Below are positions 30,491 to 42,000 of a DNA stretch of 64,000 nucleotides, one piece after another (position 1 is the first letter of the stretch; the number at the start of each line of letters is the position of its first letter). Source of the DNA: Asterias rubens (lineage: Eukaryota > Echinodermata > Asteroidea > Forcipulatida > Asteriidae). A program made the position numbers and the translations under genes. The stretch spans positions 12,981,195-13,045,194 of the forward strand of contig NC_047068.1 of assembly GCF_902459465.1 (NCBI RefSeq). Reading direction: 5' to 3'. Under the pieces are notes generated by a model. It was not told the DNA's origin. It worked only from the letters and a program-made list of their open reading frames with translations, and did not search any database.

Positions 30491-31145
30491 TAAAAACTTT
30501 GGAATGTCGTAATAAATGTGCAAATATCTTAATACAATTAATAAATTTTTAAGTGTTGAAGATAAAATTTGAGTTTGTAATAAATATGAGGTCATTTAAG
30601 TTTAACATGGTTCAAGCCAAAAGAAAAGTGAAGGAGTGTCGATCCTCGGCCATGTCGGCCGGCCTTCGTTGCATTGTACTTGTACGTAGTTCAGTCTCGA
30701 GACTTTCGCTCGTTATTTTCCGCCCGGGACGGTGTAAACATCGAACTTCTTGGGAAGAATTCTTCCATGGTGTAGTGTTTACTGTCATATTGTCTCTCAT
30801 TCTAAACTATATGACAAATTTATCAAATCAAAATAACAATTTATCTGCTGTGCTAGCCATTTTTGGTTGTGCTTTTTCAAGCAGTTCTAATCTATGAAGA
30901 AGTTGGGTCCAGTTCAGCATATTCACTCCTACATATACCAAGCAACAATTTTAGTTAGAGTTAGACAGCTTTATGGAATGTAATTGTAATAACACAGGAA
31001 TTGAAACTTGATACACATGGTCATCCTGTTCTGTTGTGAACTATAATTGATGAAGTCCTTTCTTCTGTAGTGTTTGTACTTGTTGTAGGCCTATAAAAAA
31101 AAATAATATTAGAGGCACTTTCACTTTCAGTTTTATTTCACATAA

Positions 31146-31945
31146 GGCCAAATAAAAAATACCAGTTGACCGTCCGGGTTTTTCAAAAAAGAGGAGGATG
31201 AGGGCCTTACTATTTACTATTTACTATTTTTTTTTTCAAGATGGCTGCTAAGTTCTTCTAGAAACTATAAAGGCTCCCCCGTGGGTCTAACATTTTGGGC
31301 CTCCTTCACGCTATACGTTTTTCAAATCAGCGTTGATAGGTGAAAGTTTTACGACCGTTAGCCAGCAATAACTGAAGTTTCTTTTGTACAACACTACCAA
31401 AACTTTCCCCACATACTCAATATACATTCATTATGCTTGCATTGCCTTTTTGTTGAGTGAAATTAAAAGCATCATCAAAAAATGCAATTTTCTGCTCGGT
31501 ACTCACTGTTGTTTTTGCTGCCGCATCGCACGTTTTTTGACTTCTCAATATGCTCAACGCTTTATAAATCGGGCACCAGTCTACTACATGTAGATCGACA
31601 AACTACTGAGCCACGACCGAGTTTGACTAAACCATTGTGAAAGGGGTGTTACGAACCCTTGTGGCAGTGCGTGCGCTGTTTGTTTACAAATACCCGCCGT
31701 TCATGCATAAAGCGCCCACGCACGGGTTTGTAACACCCCTCTCACAGAATGGTTTAGTCTGACTCGGCCACGGCTCGGCAGTTCGTCGATCTACATGTAG
31801 TAGGCCGCATCGCACCTTTCTTGACCTCTCATTTTATTATACAAAATTCGAAAAATAGTAAATAGTATTAAAAAAAAAGGATGCGGCCCCCAAAAAGGAT
31901 GCGGGCGGGGACGATCAACTGGTATATATTTTTTATTTAGCCTAA
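31146..31945. mobile_element. composite inverted-repeat structure
   Basis: Outer arms: AATAAAAAATACCAGTTGAC and TACTATTTACTATTTTT at the left against AAAAATAGTAAATAGTA and GATCAACTGGTATATATTTT at the right. Inside are a second inverted-repeat element (31581-31803) and a 28-bp direct repeat (GCCGCATCGCAC-TTT-TTGAC-TCTCA at 31521 and 31804). Interpreted as one foldback element invaded by another. Confidence 0.65.
31581..31803. mobile_element. 223-bp foldback, CTACTACATGTAGATCGAC ends
   Basis: The terminal 19 bp are perfect inverted repeats (CTACTACATGTAGATCGAC / GTCGATCTACATGTAGTAG). Arms continue imperfectly through TGACTAAACCATTGTGA-AGGGGTGTTA and its complement. No target duplication seen. 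Confidence 0.8.
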
Positions 31946-31952
31946 TAATACT

Positions 31953-32190
31953 GTATACAAAATCTACGGCAGCGGGTTTTTTCCGTCCACCATCAAGGAC
32001 TGGAATGCCTTACCCATTAGTTGGATTACTAGCAACTCATTAAGATTATATATCTTCAAGGACACCCTCACTAAGCACTTCAAAAATTAAGCCATCCCAT
32101 CCACACAATGCGCAAAGCTGGTGTGATGTGTCTTTAGATTTTTATTTGCTGGCTCAACAATCAATACAGATACAGATACAGACTTCATTG
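31953..32190 (+). mobile_element. 3' end of a non-LTR retrotransposon (LINE), fragment
   Basis: An open frame ending at TAA 32088-32090 reads KIYGSGFFPSTIKDWNALP, then SNSLRLYIFKDTLTKHFKN. This is the typical extreme C-terminus of reverse-transcriptase ORFs of CR1/L2-like LINEs (FFPxTIxDWNxLP). The 3' tail ends in three ATACAG units. Dead on arrival: nothing of the polymerase domain is present. Confidence 0.7.
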
Positions 32191-33001
32191 TCTCAAGTTT
32201 TCTCATGAAGAAGAATGAATGTGCTCTTTTTAAACAGTTATATGTTATGAAAGACAACCAGGCTGTGAAACTCTCAAGGGAATCTACACCTAAAGTTAGT
32301 TATTGAAACCACAATGTTGCACTTTCTATGAAATATACTTCCTGAGCTTGCTTACTCTTTATGCATGAAGAGCCACACACTTTAGCAGGCACAGTTTGGT
32401 GAACTTGCTATTGTAGTTATATTGTTCCTTGTGGTAAAGAATCCCCTATGGGGACCAAGTTTAACAAAGAGAAACGTTGTGTGACCTTTGTTCAATTGTG
32501 AGAATGCCTACCCACTTCTCTTTTTATAAAACTTTCATCAAAGACTTAATGGTATTATACAGGATTTGTACTTAGGACAAACAAATTCATTGTTTAATTG
32601 TAGTCTAAAGGCTTAGGTCTACTGATTAAGAAGTTCATACTAAAACCGCTTTTTCTGTGAAATATTTCCCTCTGAAAAGGAGTCATTGTCATCATTGTTC
32701 TAAGAAAGAAATGTATCTGAAACGGTAACAAAAATGCATTTTGGTTGTTAAAACCAAAATTAAGGACAATGTGTTGACATGCTGAAAAATGTGCCTGGTT
32801 TTTCACTATTTTCTTGCGACTCACACAACGGCCAAAATTAAGCCAACATTTTAACAGGTTTGTTTTTTCATGTATAGTTGATCACACCCATTCTGTATAA
32901 TACCTTTAACCTCTCAGCAAGCATTCTTAAGGCAAGACACCAAATACAAAAGGATCGTTACTGACTGAAGACGCCAGTGAAGTGCCACCCTAACCTTCAA
33001 G

Positions 33002-36000
33002 ATGCCCCTGACAGGGACCAAAGCCCTGTTGGTGTGGGCCCAGAGAACCACTGAAGGCTACAGGGACGTCAAGGTTGCCAATATGCAGAAATCATGGAAG
33101 GATGGGCTGGCTTTCTGTGCCATTTTACATCATTACCGCCCAGATCTAATGTGAGTATATTTTTGTTGAAATAAAACATTTGTTAATAACTTATGACTTG
33201 AGTGCTGATACCTTTTGTAGATCAAGGTTTGGCCATGACATGAATCCCAACTCATTGTGCATGAATGTATGTAATAAAATTTGCCTGTAGAAGTTTCAGC
33301 TTTGCTAGTGGCCAAGTTTTTAAGAAAAAGGTGAAAATTACAGAGCAATATTTCAGGCATGTCAGGAGAGTTGCGTAATGTTTCAGGAGAGTCCTTGTGA
33401 AGTTGTTTCACTCACTTCTCAAAAACTACTGCACCTCAGCAAGTATTATTTTAAGGGAAGCTTTCTACCATCATTAATTTTAAACTTCGTAAGTTTAATG
33501 TGAATCATGGCATTTGTGTTTTGTGTCGTACAAAAAGTACCGAAACTCTTAAGTGCAGATAAATGCATCTGCTGTAATCTCAAAAGTGGATTTAACTTCA
33601 ATTTCAAGTGAAAGTGATGAGTTTGTAACTGCAATGTCAACCACCAGTAATTGTTATCCAGAGTTGGATACTGTTTAGACAAATTCGGACAATGTGACTC
33701 CTCGAAATATTACTATACATAATTTTAGTAAATAATAATAATTTAAGATTATCGTGCCAATAAGGGGCCTACATTAAAATGATCAAAACTACAGAACACA
33801 ATTAAAAATGCACAAGAAAAGGATTAATTAACAAGACTGGTAACCAGGGCCCAATTTCATAAAGCTTGTAGGCACAAAAACTTGCTTGGATGGTAAGCAG
33901 AGCAATTTTTTAAGCAGTATTTTATACATAAAACAGCTTTATGAAATCGGGCCCTGATCTTATCTTCAAAATACCACAGACAACAATTTACATGTTTTGT
34001 CAGCAAAATAAATGCTAGAAACTGGGCCTTCACCACTAACCTCCTTAGCAATCCTTACCTTTTGGTTGGTGTCGCCCTGGTGCATGTGACCATTGCAGGC
34101 AACATTTGGCATTACGATCCATTTCCATGTGTGAAGAGGCAGGTGTGCTTGTTGCTTCCCACAAGGGTATTCACATTGGTTACCTCGGCCTAAAAACACC
34201 TGTGGTGCACAGCGCCAGTCATGGTAGCATACACTCACCCAACTAAACCATTGAGTTGGTTACTTGTCTTTCCTTAAAGGCAAGAAACAGGGGAAAAGCC
34301 CAGTTTTAACACTGCATCCTTTGAATCAGTCACATGAGGCAACCAGAACCACCATGACCATCCCTCAAAGCATACTAGTCTTGCAAGACGTTCTTGTTGA
34401 GTTTGTAAAACCTCTATGGTAATACCATAGGCCCCATACACTTAACGCAGAAACTTGTCACGACTGTTCCACCGATAGAGGGCGTTTCTGTAAGCCGCGA
34501 TCCCACCAGCAAGATTGTGGTGTGGTGTGGCGATCTGGAAGTTTTTGCAACAGCGCTCGCTAATGTTTGATGGTAGTGTGCGCGGTGAGGAGAAGTGGAG
34601 CGGGGATCGCGATAGTTGATTGATAGTGAATAACAACGACTTGCACCAAGACTAACCACACTATAGATAAAGCCACTGCTGTCGATTCATCCAGGTCTTG
34701 TAGTTGTCTCAATATTTTAAGACCTGGTTTTAAAGACATCTTGAGCTCACTAGTTAATCCATCTTGAGCTCACTAGTTAATCCCCTAAAATGATAAGCCC
34801 AGACTAGAAACATCAGGAGTTTGGAAGAGATGGCGTTTTATCACCCATAGGATAAAGTTAATGAACATGATATCCTGTGTGACAGGATTAGGTTCCCGCC
34901 TTGAATTATGTAATGCTCTCACATGACTTTCTAAGCAAGTGTCTTGGACATCATGCAGTCAGCTCATGTCAACTGTCTCCCTCGTACATCTCTCAAGGCG
35001 GTTGACATTCCTCATCAGACAAACAGGAGCCACTTTGCAAAATAAGACTCTAGCAAAACTTAAATCGCTTACTAATCTTCTGTTGTCTACCAGCTAATAT
35101 TCCAAATGAAATACATGCACCTCGACTGGTGGTATATTATTAATCTGCTTAGCAGAGAATTACCTTAATAGCGCTAGCTGTTAAAAATGGTCCCCTGATG
35201 TCATTGGACAGTGATGATTCACAACCCCCTGGTGGCAAGATTTCAGCCTTGTGCTAAATTTTGAGGACATTTTGACAAACTTAAAAGCTTGGAAGGTCCG
35301 AGTCTTGGTTTAGTCTGAGGACATCGAAGGTCGTCCCTACTTAGTCTCCTAGCTCATCGTGGGTCGCCCCTTACCTAGTCTTCCAGCTCTCTGCATTTCA
35401 CTGATGCAGACACCGGCACTCATTCTACAACCCTCAGCTGTTGGTTATTGGTAATGAACATAATCAGTAATCAGGCTGTACTCAATTTGTTAATTACTGC
35501 ATTAATGGGAATGTTGCCAGCTCTATCTTTGTACAGGTTGGTCGTCCCCTGCCGGTGCTAATTTGTGCCATTTGCAAGCAAACTGTACACGTGTCTATCT
35601 GACGGTTGTGTACTTTAAGAGTTTCTCCAACATTTGCTTCTTCATCATCGTCAATGCTTTTGTATGTATCATCAATTATATGAGATTCAAGAAATTGTCT
35701 CCCAGATTTACGAAACTTGTGAGGTTGTCTGACATCATCTGAGACCTGACCTGTGTAGAAACTCTTGGCAGATCAAAGACATTCCTGAGGAATGGTTTCT
35801 TCAACAACAGCACTGGTGGGCCAGAGTAATGCCAGTTTCAGGTGTAGTGTGACAGTTTGCTTCGGTAATTAGAGTTGGGGAACAGTGGGTGATCTTCTGA
35901 GGATTGGTGGTCGTTTCTGAAGTTTGCCGCTAGGAAGTATGACACCAGATCGGCTTTTCTTCCCCAATGCAAAGGCAGCCATCCATCTAGGTTTTCTTTA

Positions 36001-39000
36001 ATCAACAGTTTGACACTTGTCATAATTTCGGTCACTCCGGTCAGTGACTTTAGGGCGTTGGTGATTTTGAGTTAGTTCATGAAGGAATTCCTTGGGTAAG
36101 TCGGCAAACCATCATATACGAATGATGTCAATGTAGGAATTGTCTCCCACTATTTTGCATCTTATTCCTGAATAAACTTGTGTACTGAGGTTGTTGGCTC
36201 GTTATCTTTGCTGTACAAGTTCCTCTACCGCTGGACATAATGGGGAAGACCTTCGTTATGTAAGTTTTGTTTTGTCTTGTTGTTTGTGTGTTAAAAAAGG
36301 TAACTTTTTTTTAGATGTAGTGGGTGTACTTTACATGTAACGATTTTTGAGTTGAATGCATTGTTTGTACATTTAGGGCTCTAATTTTAGACTGGTTATT
36401 TTAGCCTCAGACTAGAAGACTCATGACTAGAAAAGTTTGATGTTTTTCAAGTCAGTAAAAAAAGAAATGTTAAAATGTTGATAAATCTATCTTTTAAAGC
36501 CATTATACACTTTCGGTAAACAGTATTGTCCAAGTCCCACACTTCGTGTATCACAACTTATACATAAAATAACTAACCTGTGAAAATTTAGGCTCAATCA
36601 GTCATCGGAGTCGGGAGAAAATAACGGGAATACCCACTCTTGTTTCCATGTGTTTTGCCGTGTCATGACATGTGTTTAAAATAAATCCGTAGATCTCGCT
36701 ATCGAGAATTGATATTGTTTAATATTTTCTCAATTAGTAAAGCATTTCATGGAACAATATTTCAAAAGAAGTCTTTCACCATTACCTTCTGTAAACCCTG
36801 TAAATTATTTGTAAATCTATGAATTTTTTTTTCTCTTTCTGTACCGAAAGTGTATAATTGCTTTAATTCTGTTGAGTTTCAAAGTATAGGCTAATCAAGC
36901 ACCTTGGAGAAAAATAATCGGGGTTTGCCCTTAACACTGCATCAGTGACTAGTCAACAGGACCAGTTACATGTAGCTCATGTCATTTTACTAGTCTGTCG
37001 GACACCTTTTTCAAAATTAAAAAGGGATGCTTTTTAACACTGAACTAGCCAGCCAGACCACTTGGAGTGAATGTTGACTTATCTGCAGGTGTTAATATAT
37101 CTTTTGGGTAATTCTAGCAACAAAAATGTAAATTAAGTAATTCAATATTTGTTTGTGCTTTAAAGCCTTTTGTAACAACTATACATACTAGCCCCACATT
37201 GGCCCAATGTTTTGGTTCTGCATAGCTTATAATGCTGCACTTATGGCGCCCTTGCAAAGTGTGTGACGGCCACAAGCGCATTATGTGGTAAGCACAGCTT
37301 ACTCAGGGCCCAGTTTCATAAAGCTGTTTAAGCAGAAAATACTGCTTAGAAAATGTCTTTGCCATTTGTTAGTGGTAAACTTTATGTAATTTTGGGTGGT
37401 CAACTGTTTCTGCTGAGGAAGATTTGTCTTTGCTAAGCAAGTTTTTTTTTTTTTCTTACAGGCTTCATGAAATTGGGCACTGGTCATAAAGAGGGGTGGG
37501 GGTTCTGATTGGGAGTGAATAAGGTTCATTGCGAATTGTGACAATGCTGAAGTGAATGTGAATACAGCCTGGGGGGAGGGGCATTATGTGGATTGGGTTT
37601 CAGTTCCTACCTAATTGCACGGGTTTTCCCTGGAATAATTAATTATCTGGGGTTTTCTCCTGCATCTAAAACTGAAACTTCCTTCTTTGACATCCCATCT
37701 CTCCAGGGGGTTCTTGGCTAGCATAGTGATTAAGTTCAGGTTTTTTTTTAGAGTCCTTGCCTTCAAAACCAGAGTTAATAAATGAAGTGAAATGAAATAA
37801 AACTTTGTGACAGATTCTGCTAGGGACGAATTGTGGGACCTTTAACAGTTTGTGCATTTTTTTTTAAATTAAAAGGAAAAAATAAATTGTCAATCTTGTT
37901 TATGATAACAATGCATTTATTTTCAGCTCACACAAGTGTCACAGGATACTTTATTAAAACACCCAGTTGTAATGGAGATCACATTACTCTCTTAACAACT
38001 TCTGCAATTGTTTATTTTAACTTTTGAAAATAAAGTAAAAAGAAAACTAATTTTCAACTGTTGAAAACAATGCATCTATTTTTAGCTGACAGGATAATTT
38101 ATAAACTCCGAGAATTCGTTCCTCGTCCCAACCTCCAGTTGAAGTGGACTCGTGGAGATGACATTACTGTCTTAATTCATCATTTCCACATTTGATACTT
38201 AGTCATAGACTACCTCACTCAGACTACATGAATGTAAACCGTCCAGTTGCCGTCATCTCTCTTTAAAGCCATTGGATCCTTTCGGTACAGAAAAAAAAGA
38301 AAAGTTCACAGATTTACAAATAACTTACAGGGTTTACAGAAGGTAGTGGTGAAATACTTCTCTTGAAATATTATTCCATGAAATGCTTTACTTTTTGAGA
38401 AAACAGTAAAACAATATCAATTCTCGTTAACGTGAAGTACAGATTTATTTTAAACACATGTCATGACACGGCGAAACGTGCGGATACAAGGGTGGGTTTT
38501 CCCGTTATTTTCTCCTGACTCCGACGACTGATTAAGCCCAATTTTTCACAGATTTGTTATTTGATATAGAAGTTGTGATACACGAAGTGTAGGCCTTGGA
38601 CAATACTGTTTACCGAAAGGGTCCAATGGCTTTAACTCATTCTATACTTTATCACTCTCTCAATCTTTTGAGCTGTCACAAGAAATCTTGTCTTGATCAG
38701 GTCAGGCCCTGGGCCCAATTTCAAAATCCTGCTTAAAAAACTCTGCTTAGCAATAGTGATCGAGCAGGATACCAGTCACAAATTGAATATGTTACATATG
38801 GTATTTTGGCTGGTAACCTTATTGTGGTTAGCATAATTTTGTTTTGTTAAGTGTATATTTGTGCTTAACCAGCTCTATGAAATTGGGCCCAGGATGTTCG
38901 TCTGACCATGGAGGAATTCCTCCATGGTCTGACCGGTTGAAAGCTCAAAGCCATCCACGTCAGCTGTTGACTACAAGTTAATCAGCTGTTGCCCCTTATA

Positions 39001-42000
39001 ATATAAAAACGATATGGTACAAATTTTTAAATAGCTCTGGTGTCTGTATGTACCAAGCGTGATTTTTTTAAGCCTTGGTATTTAATATTCGTGTACTATC
39101 TTATGGGCCAGTTGTTATACATTCCTGGAACCTTACCCCCATGCTTTATTAATTATCACAAAAGCCCGAGTGGAATACAGAAAAGTAGTGCTTCTGCGTC
39201 CCATATAAAACAACGCTGAAGACGAGGTTGGATATAGGTTGCAGACGTACTGTATTTGCCATATACCACAAGCGCACATGTGACAACAAATTTATCTTTA
39301 GAAAACTTGATGCGTAACTTCACACAATATGCCGTATGGGTACACCTGTATGTTTTGCGTGTAGGTTAAAACGTCGCAGGGTGTGATATTGTTGATGCAA
39401 TATAGGTTATTATAACACCCCTTGCAAGTATTCTGCCTGCTCATTGGTTTAGAGCGCGTCACATGACATGTCTTAGTTTCGCTAGACGACGGCCGTGTGA
39501 TAGTGCGTCGGTTTGCCATGCGCTAGTCCAAAGACTAGCACACGGCGCCGTGCCCTAGTCCGACAGACTAGCACACGGCGTGCAGTACCCAGACGTCCGT
39601 TGCGTGTACGAGGATGATAAATTAATAGTCTGTAACCATTTCGGATTGCACGACACTACATGCAACACAGTAAGTAAAAGTGTTTGCAATCTGTATTCGC
39701 GTCGTCCGTGGATTGTAGCATACAGGTCTGTAACTTAATAATAATAGTACAGTATTTAGAAATGTTTGGGGTGTTATAAAACAAATATTGACTGCTTTTA
39801 CTTGTGCAGTGGTTGAAAACTATGACTTCCGAGGTGATCCCCGGAGCGTTCTATTTTCCCTCGGCTTCGCCTCGGGAAAATAGAACGCTCCAGGGATCAC
39901 CTCGGGAGTCATAGTTTTAACCATAGCACTCAAAGCAGTCAATATTTGGATACTATCACACCTCTTGTTGCTATGGGTTGAATCTAGGGTTCAAGTTTGC
40001 TTGAAGAAAATAACTGATGTACATGATACATGTAGACCTAACCTTTTCGCAAATACCCATTGCGCAAGCGCTAACTGTTGAGGTGCATGCTGGTCTAGCT
40101 CGCTATCAAACTTGGCAAGACCAGCATGCACCTCATTCCTTGCCTAATTCGCGCAATCTAGTATTTGCGATAAAGTCTACATGTACAGGTATGTACTTCA
40201 TAAACCCTGTAGAGGGAAGTGCATGCAGCGCAACTTGTACAGTTTCACAGTAAGCGCAAATATTAATGTTTTTATAATTTTGGACTTTGTGGTCATAAAC
40301 AAAAACTCAGAAACATCAATGCAGCATTTTAACCCTCAAACAAGTCCAATTGGTTTTTCATCTGCCACATCTGGAGAAAAAAATCCACTGGACCTGCTAG
40401 TTCAGTTTATCCTGTACTGGGGCATCTGTCAACACCTCAAAGTGGAATCGCAGACTTTGGCGCCCAATTTAGCCTGGGGTTAGGAAAATAAAGCTAGTTA
40501 GTCCATAAGTGCATGTCTTGGTGATTGCTGTCACTATACAGTTTTTGTATGGTAAAAAAATAATAAGAAGAATAATAACAATATTCCAAAATTAAATAAA
40601 TACCATCCACATCTCCTCAGGATTCTTATAGCATCCATAGGAAGTTAGAAAAGGCATAAAAAAACAAATTTGTCATATTTCTGAACTCAATTATTATATG
40701 CGCAAACCCCATAGTGACTGCAATCACCCAGCCACACTCAAAAAAATTATATAGGGGGCGCTTTCCAGCGTTAACTTGTAGAAACAAAACAACAAATCCT
40801 GAAACTTGTAGTTGTATATATTTTGTACGTACATGTATTTTTCAACCTGTATAACCTTCTCATACATTGTTTGTTTTCTTTCAGAGATTTCAATTCCTTG
40901 TCGAAGGAGAATGTGCGACAGAATAATGCATTGGTAAGTTCCATTCTGGAATCTGTAAAAATAGCTTTTCAAAAAATAAATCAAGCAGGAAAATATTGCT
41001 GTACTAATAATCCCCTCTCAGGGAAGATAGACCGGGAACCAGCTATAATCAGAACACAGGACAAGTGGCATTTAGGCCGGTAACCTTTTTCCTCTGCTTG
41101 AGAAAGGTTGTTGTGCTTAAAGCAGAAGTTTTAAATTTTATTAATTTTGGTTTTGTACCCATACACTGATGTGTGTTAGCACTGTATACTCGGTACTTTC
41201 TCCGAGTCCTGTGAAAAAATATCACAGGCATGTTACTCGGGTGGGATTCGAACCCACGACCCTTGCAATTCTAGAGCAGTGTCTTACCAACTAGACTACC
41301 GAGGTTGCCCGGCAGCTAGAGGCAGTTCGAATCCTATTTCAAATCCCACCCGAGTAACATGCCTGTGATATTTTTTCACAGGACTCGGGAAAGTACTGAG
41401 TATACAGTGCTAACACACATCGGTGTATGGGTAAAAACCAAAATTAATATTCTTTATCCCCGATGCAAATTTAAGTTTTAAATTGGGCACAGAAAGCATG
41501 ATGATCAGGCAAATTTATACATAGATTGTAAACAGCTGGCGGTTGTGTGTTGATACGGAAGAGGTACATGTACATTATGTACCATGCATCCTGTTGTATT
41601 GTATGTCACTTAAAGGAAAGGTATACGATTGGTAATCACTCTTAAAATTAACAGCAATAAAAACCTGTGGTTAAAAGTTTCAGCAGCTTTCGATAGCACG
41701 AGTTTTAAGCATTTTTGAGAATTGTTTCATTTTGAAGGAATGTGGTTGTGCAAAAAAGTTATCAGTTTTTATGACCCAAAGTTTGAATTTGATAAGCGTT
41801 ACTGTCAGTTATGTGTCTCAGATTGTTTATTCCTATTAGGGATTGTTCTTCCTGCGTGGACACTCCAGACTTTAGATAAGCTTTATTGTATGATCTATAT
41901 TTTCTGAAGGAAAAACAATCAAACGGTTAAAAAAATTCATGTCCATTGTCCAGAGATACAGTGAGTCAACTTTGCCTTGCTTGCTGTTTTGTTCCCTCGC

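Larger units (their letters stand above)
30491..33001 (+). other. region between NUDCD3 and the MICAL-like start codon
   Basis: No convincing coding sequence apart from a LINE fragment. It holds a composite inverted-repeat structure (31146-31945), the LINE 3' end (31953-32190) and, at the end, a likely 5' UTR exon beginning after the acceptor AG at 32916-32917 and running into the ATG at 33002. The 114-codon ORF at 30553-30897 has no recognisable features. Confidence 0.5.
33151..40884 (+). other. MICAL-like intron 1 (7.7 kb)
   Basis: No second gene recognised. Contents: TTAA-3 copy (33213-33552), GC-1 copies (33847, 37305, 38711), two TTAA-2 elements, a perfect palindrome (38904), hairpins at 39520-39582, 39766-39960 and 40028-40185, and ~34.0-36.2 kb without recognisable repeats but with a possible alternative first exon at 36240-36259. 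Confidence 0.6.

Noticed and set aside
30553..30897. 114-codon ORF upstream of MICALL
   Set aside because: Low-complexity, no recognisable motif, start not in a good context; the region is more likely promoter-proximal non-coding DNA.
33966..34238. 90-codon minus-strand ORF rich in Cys and His
   Set aside because: No regular zinc-finger spacing, no splice context and no relation to MICALL; it begins within sequence flanking a GC-1 element.
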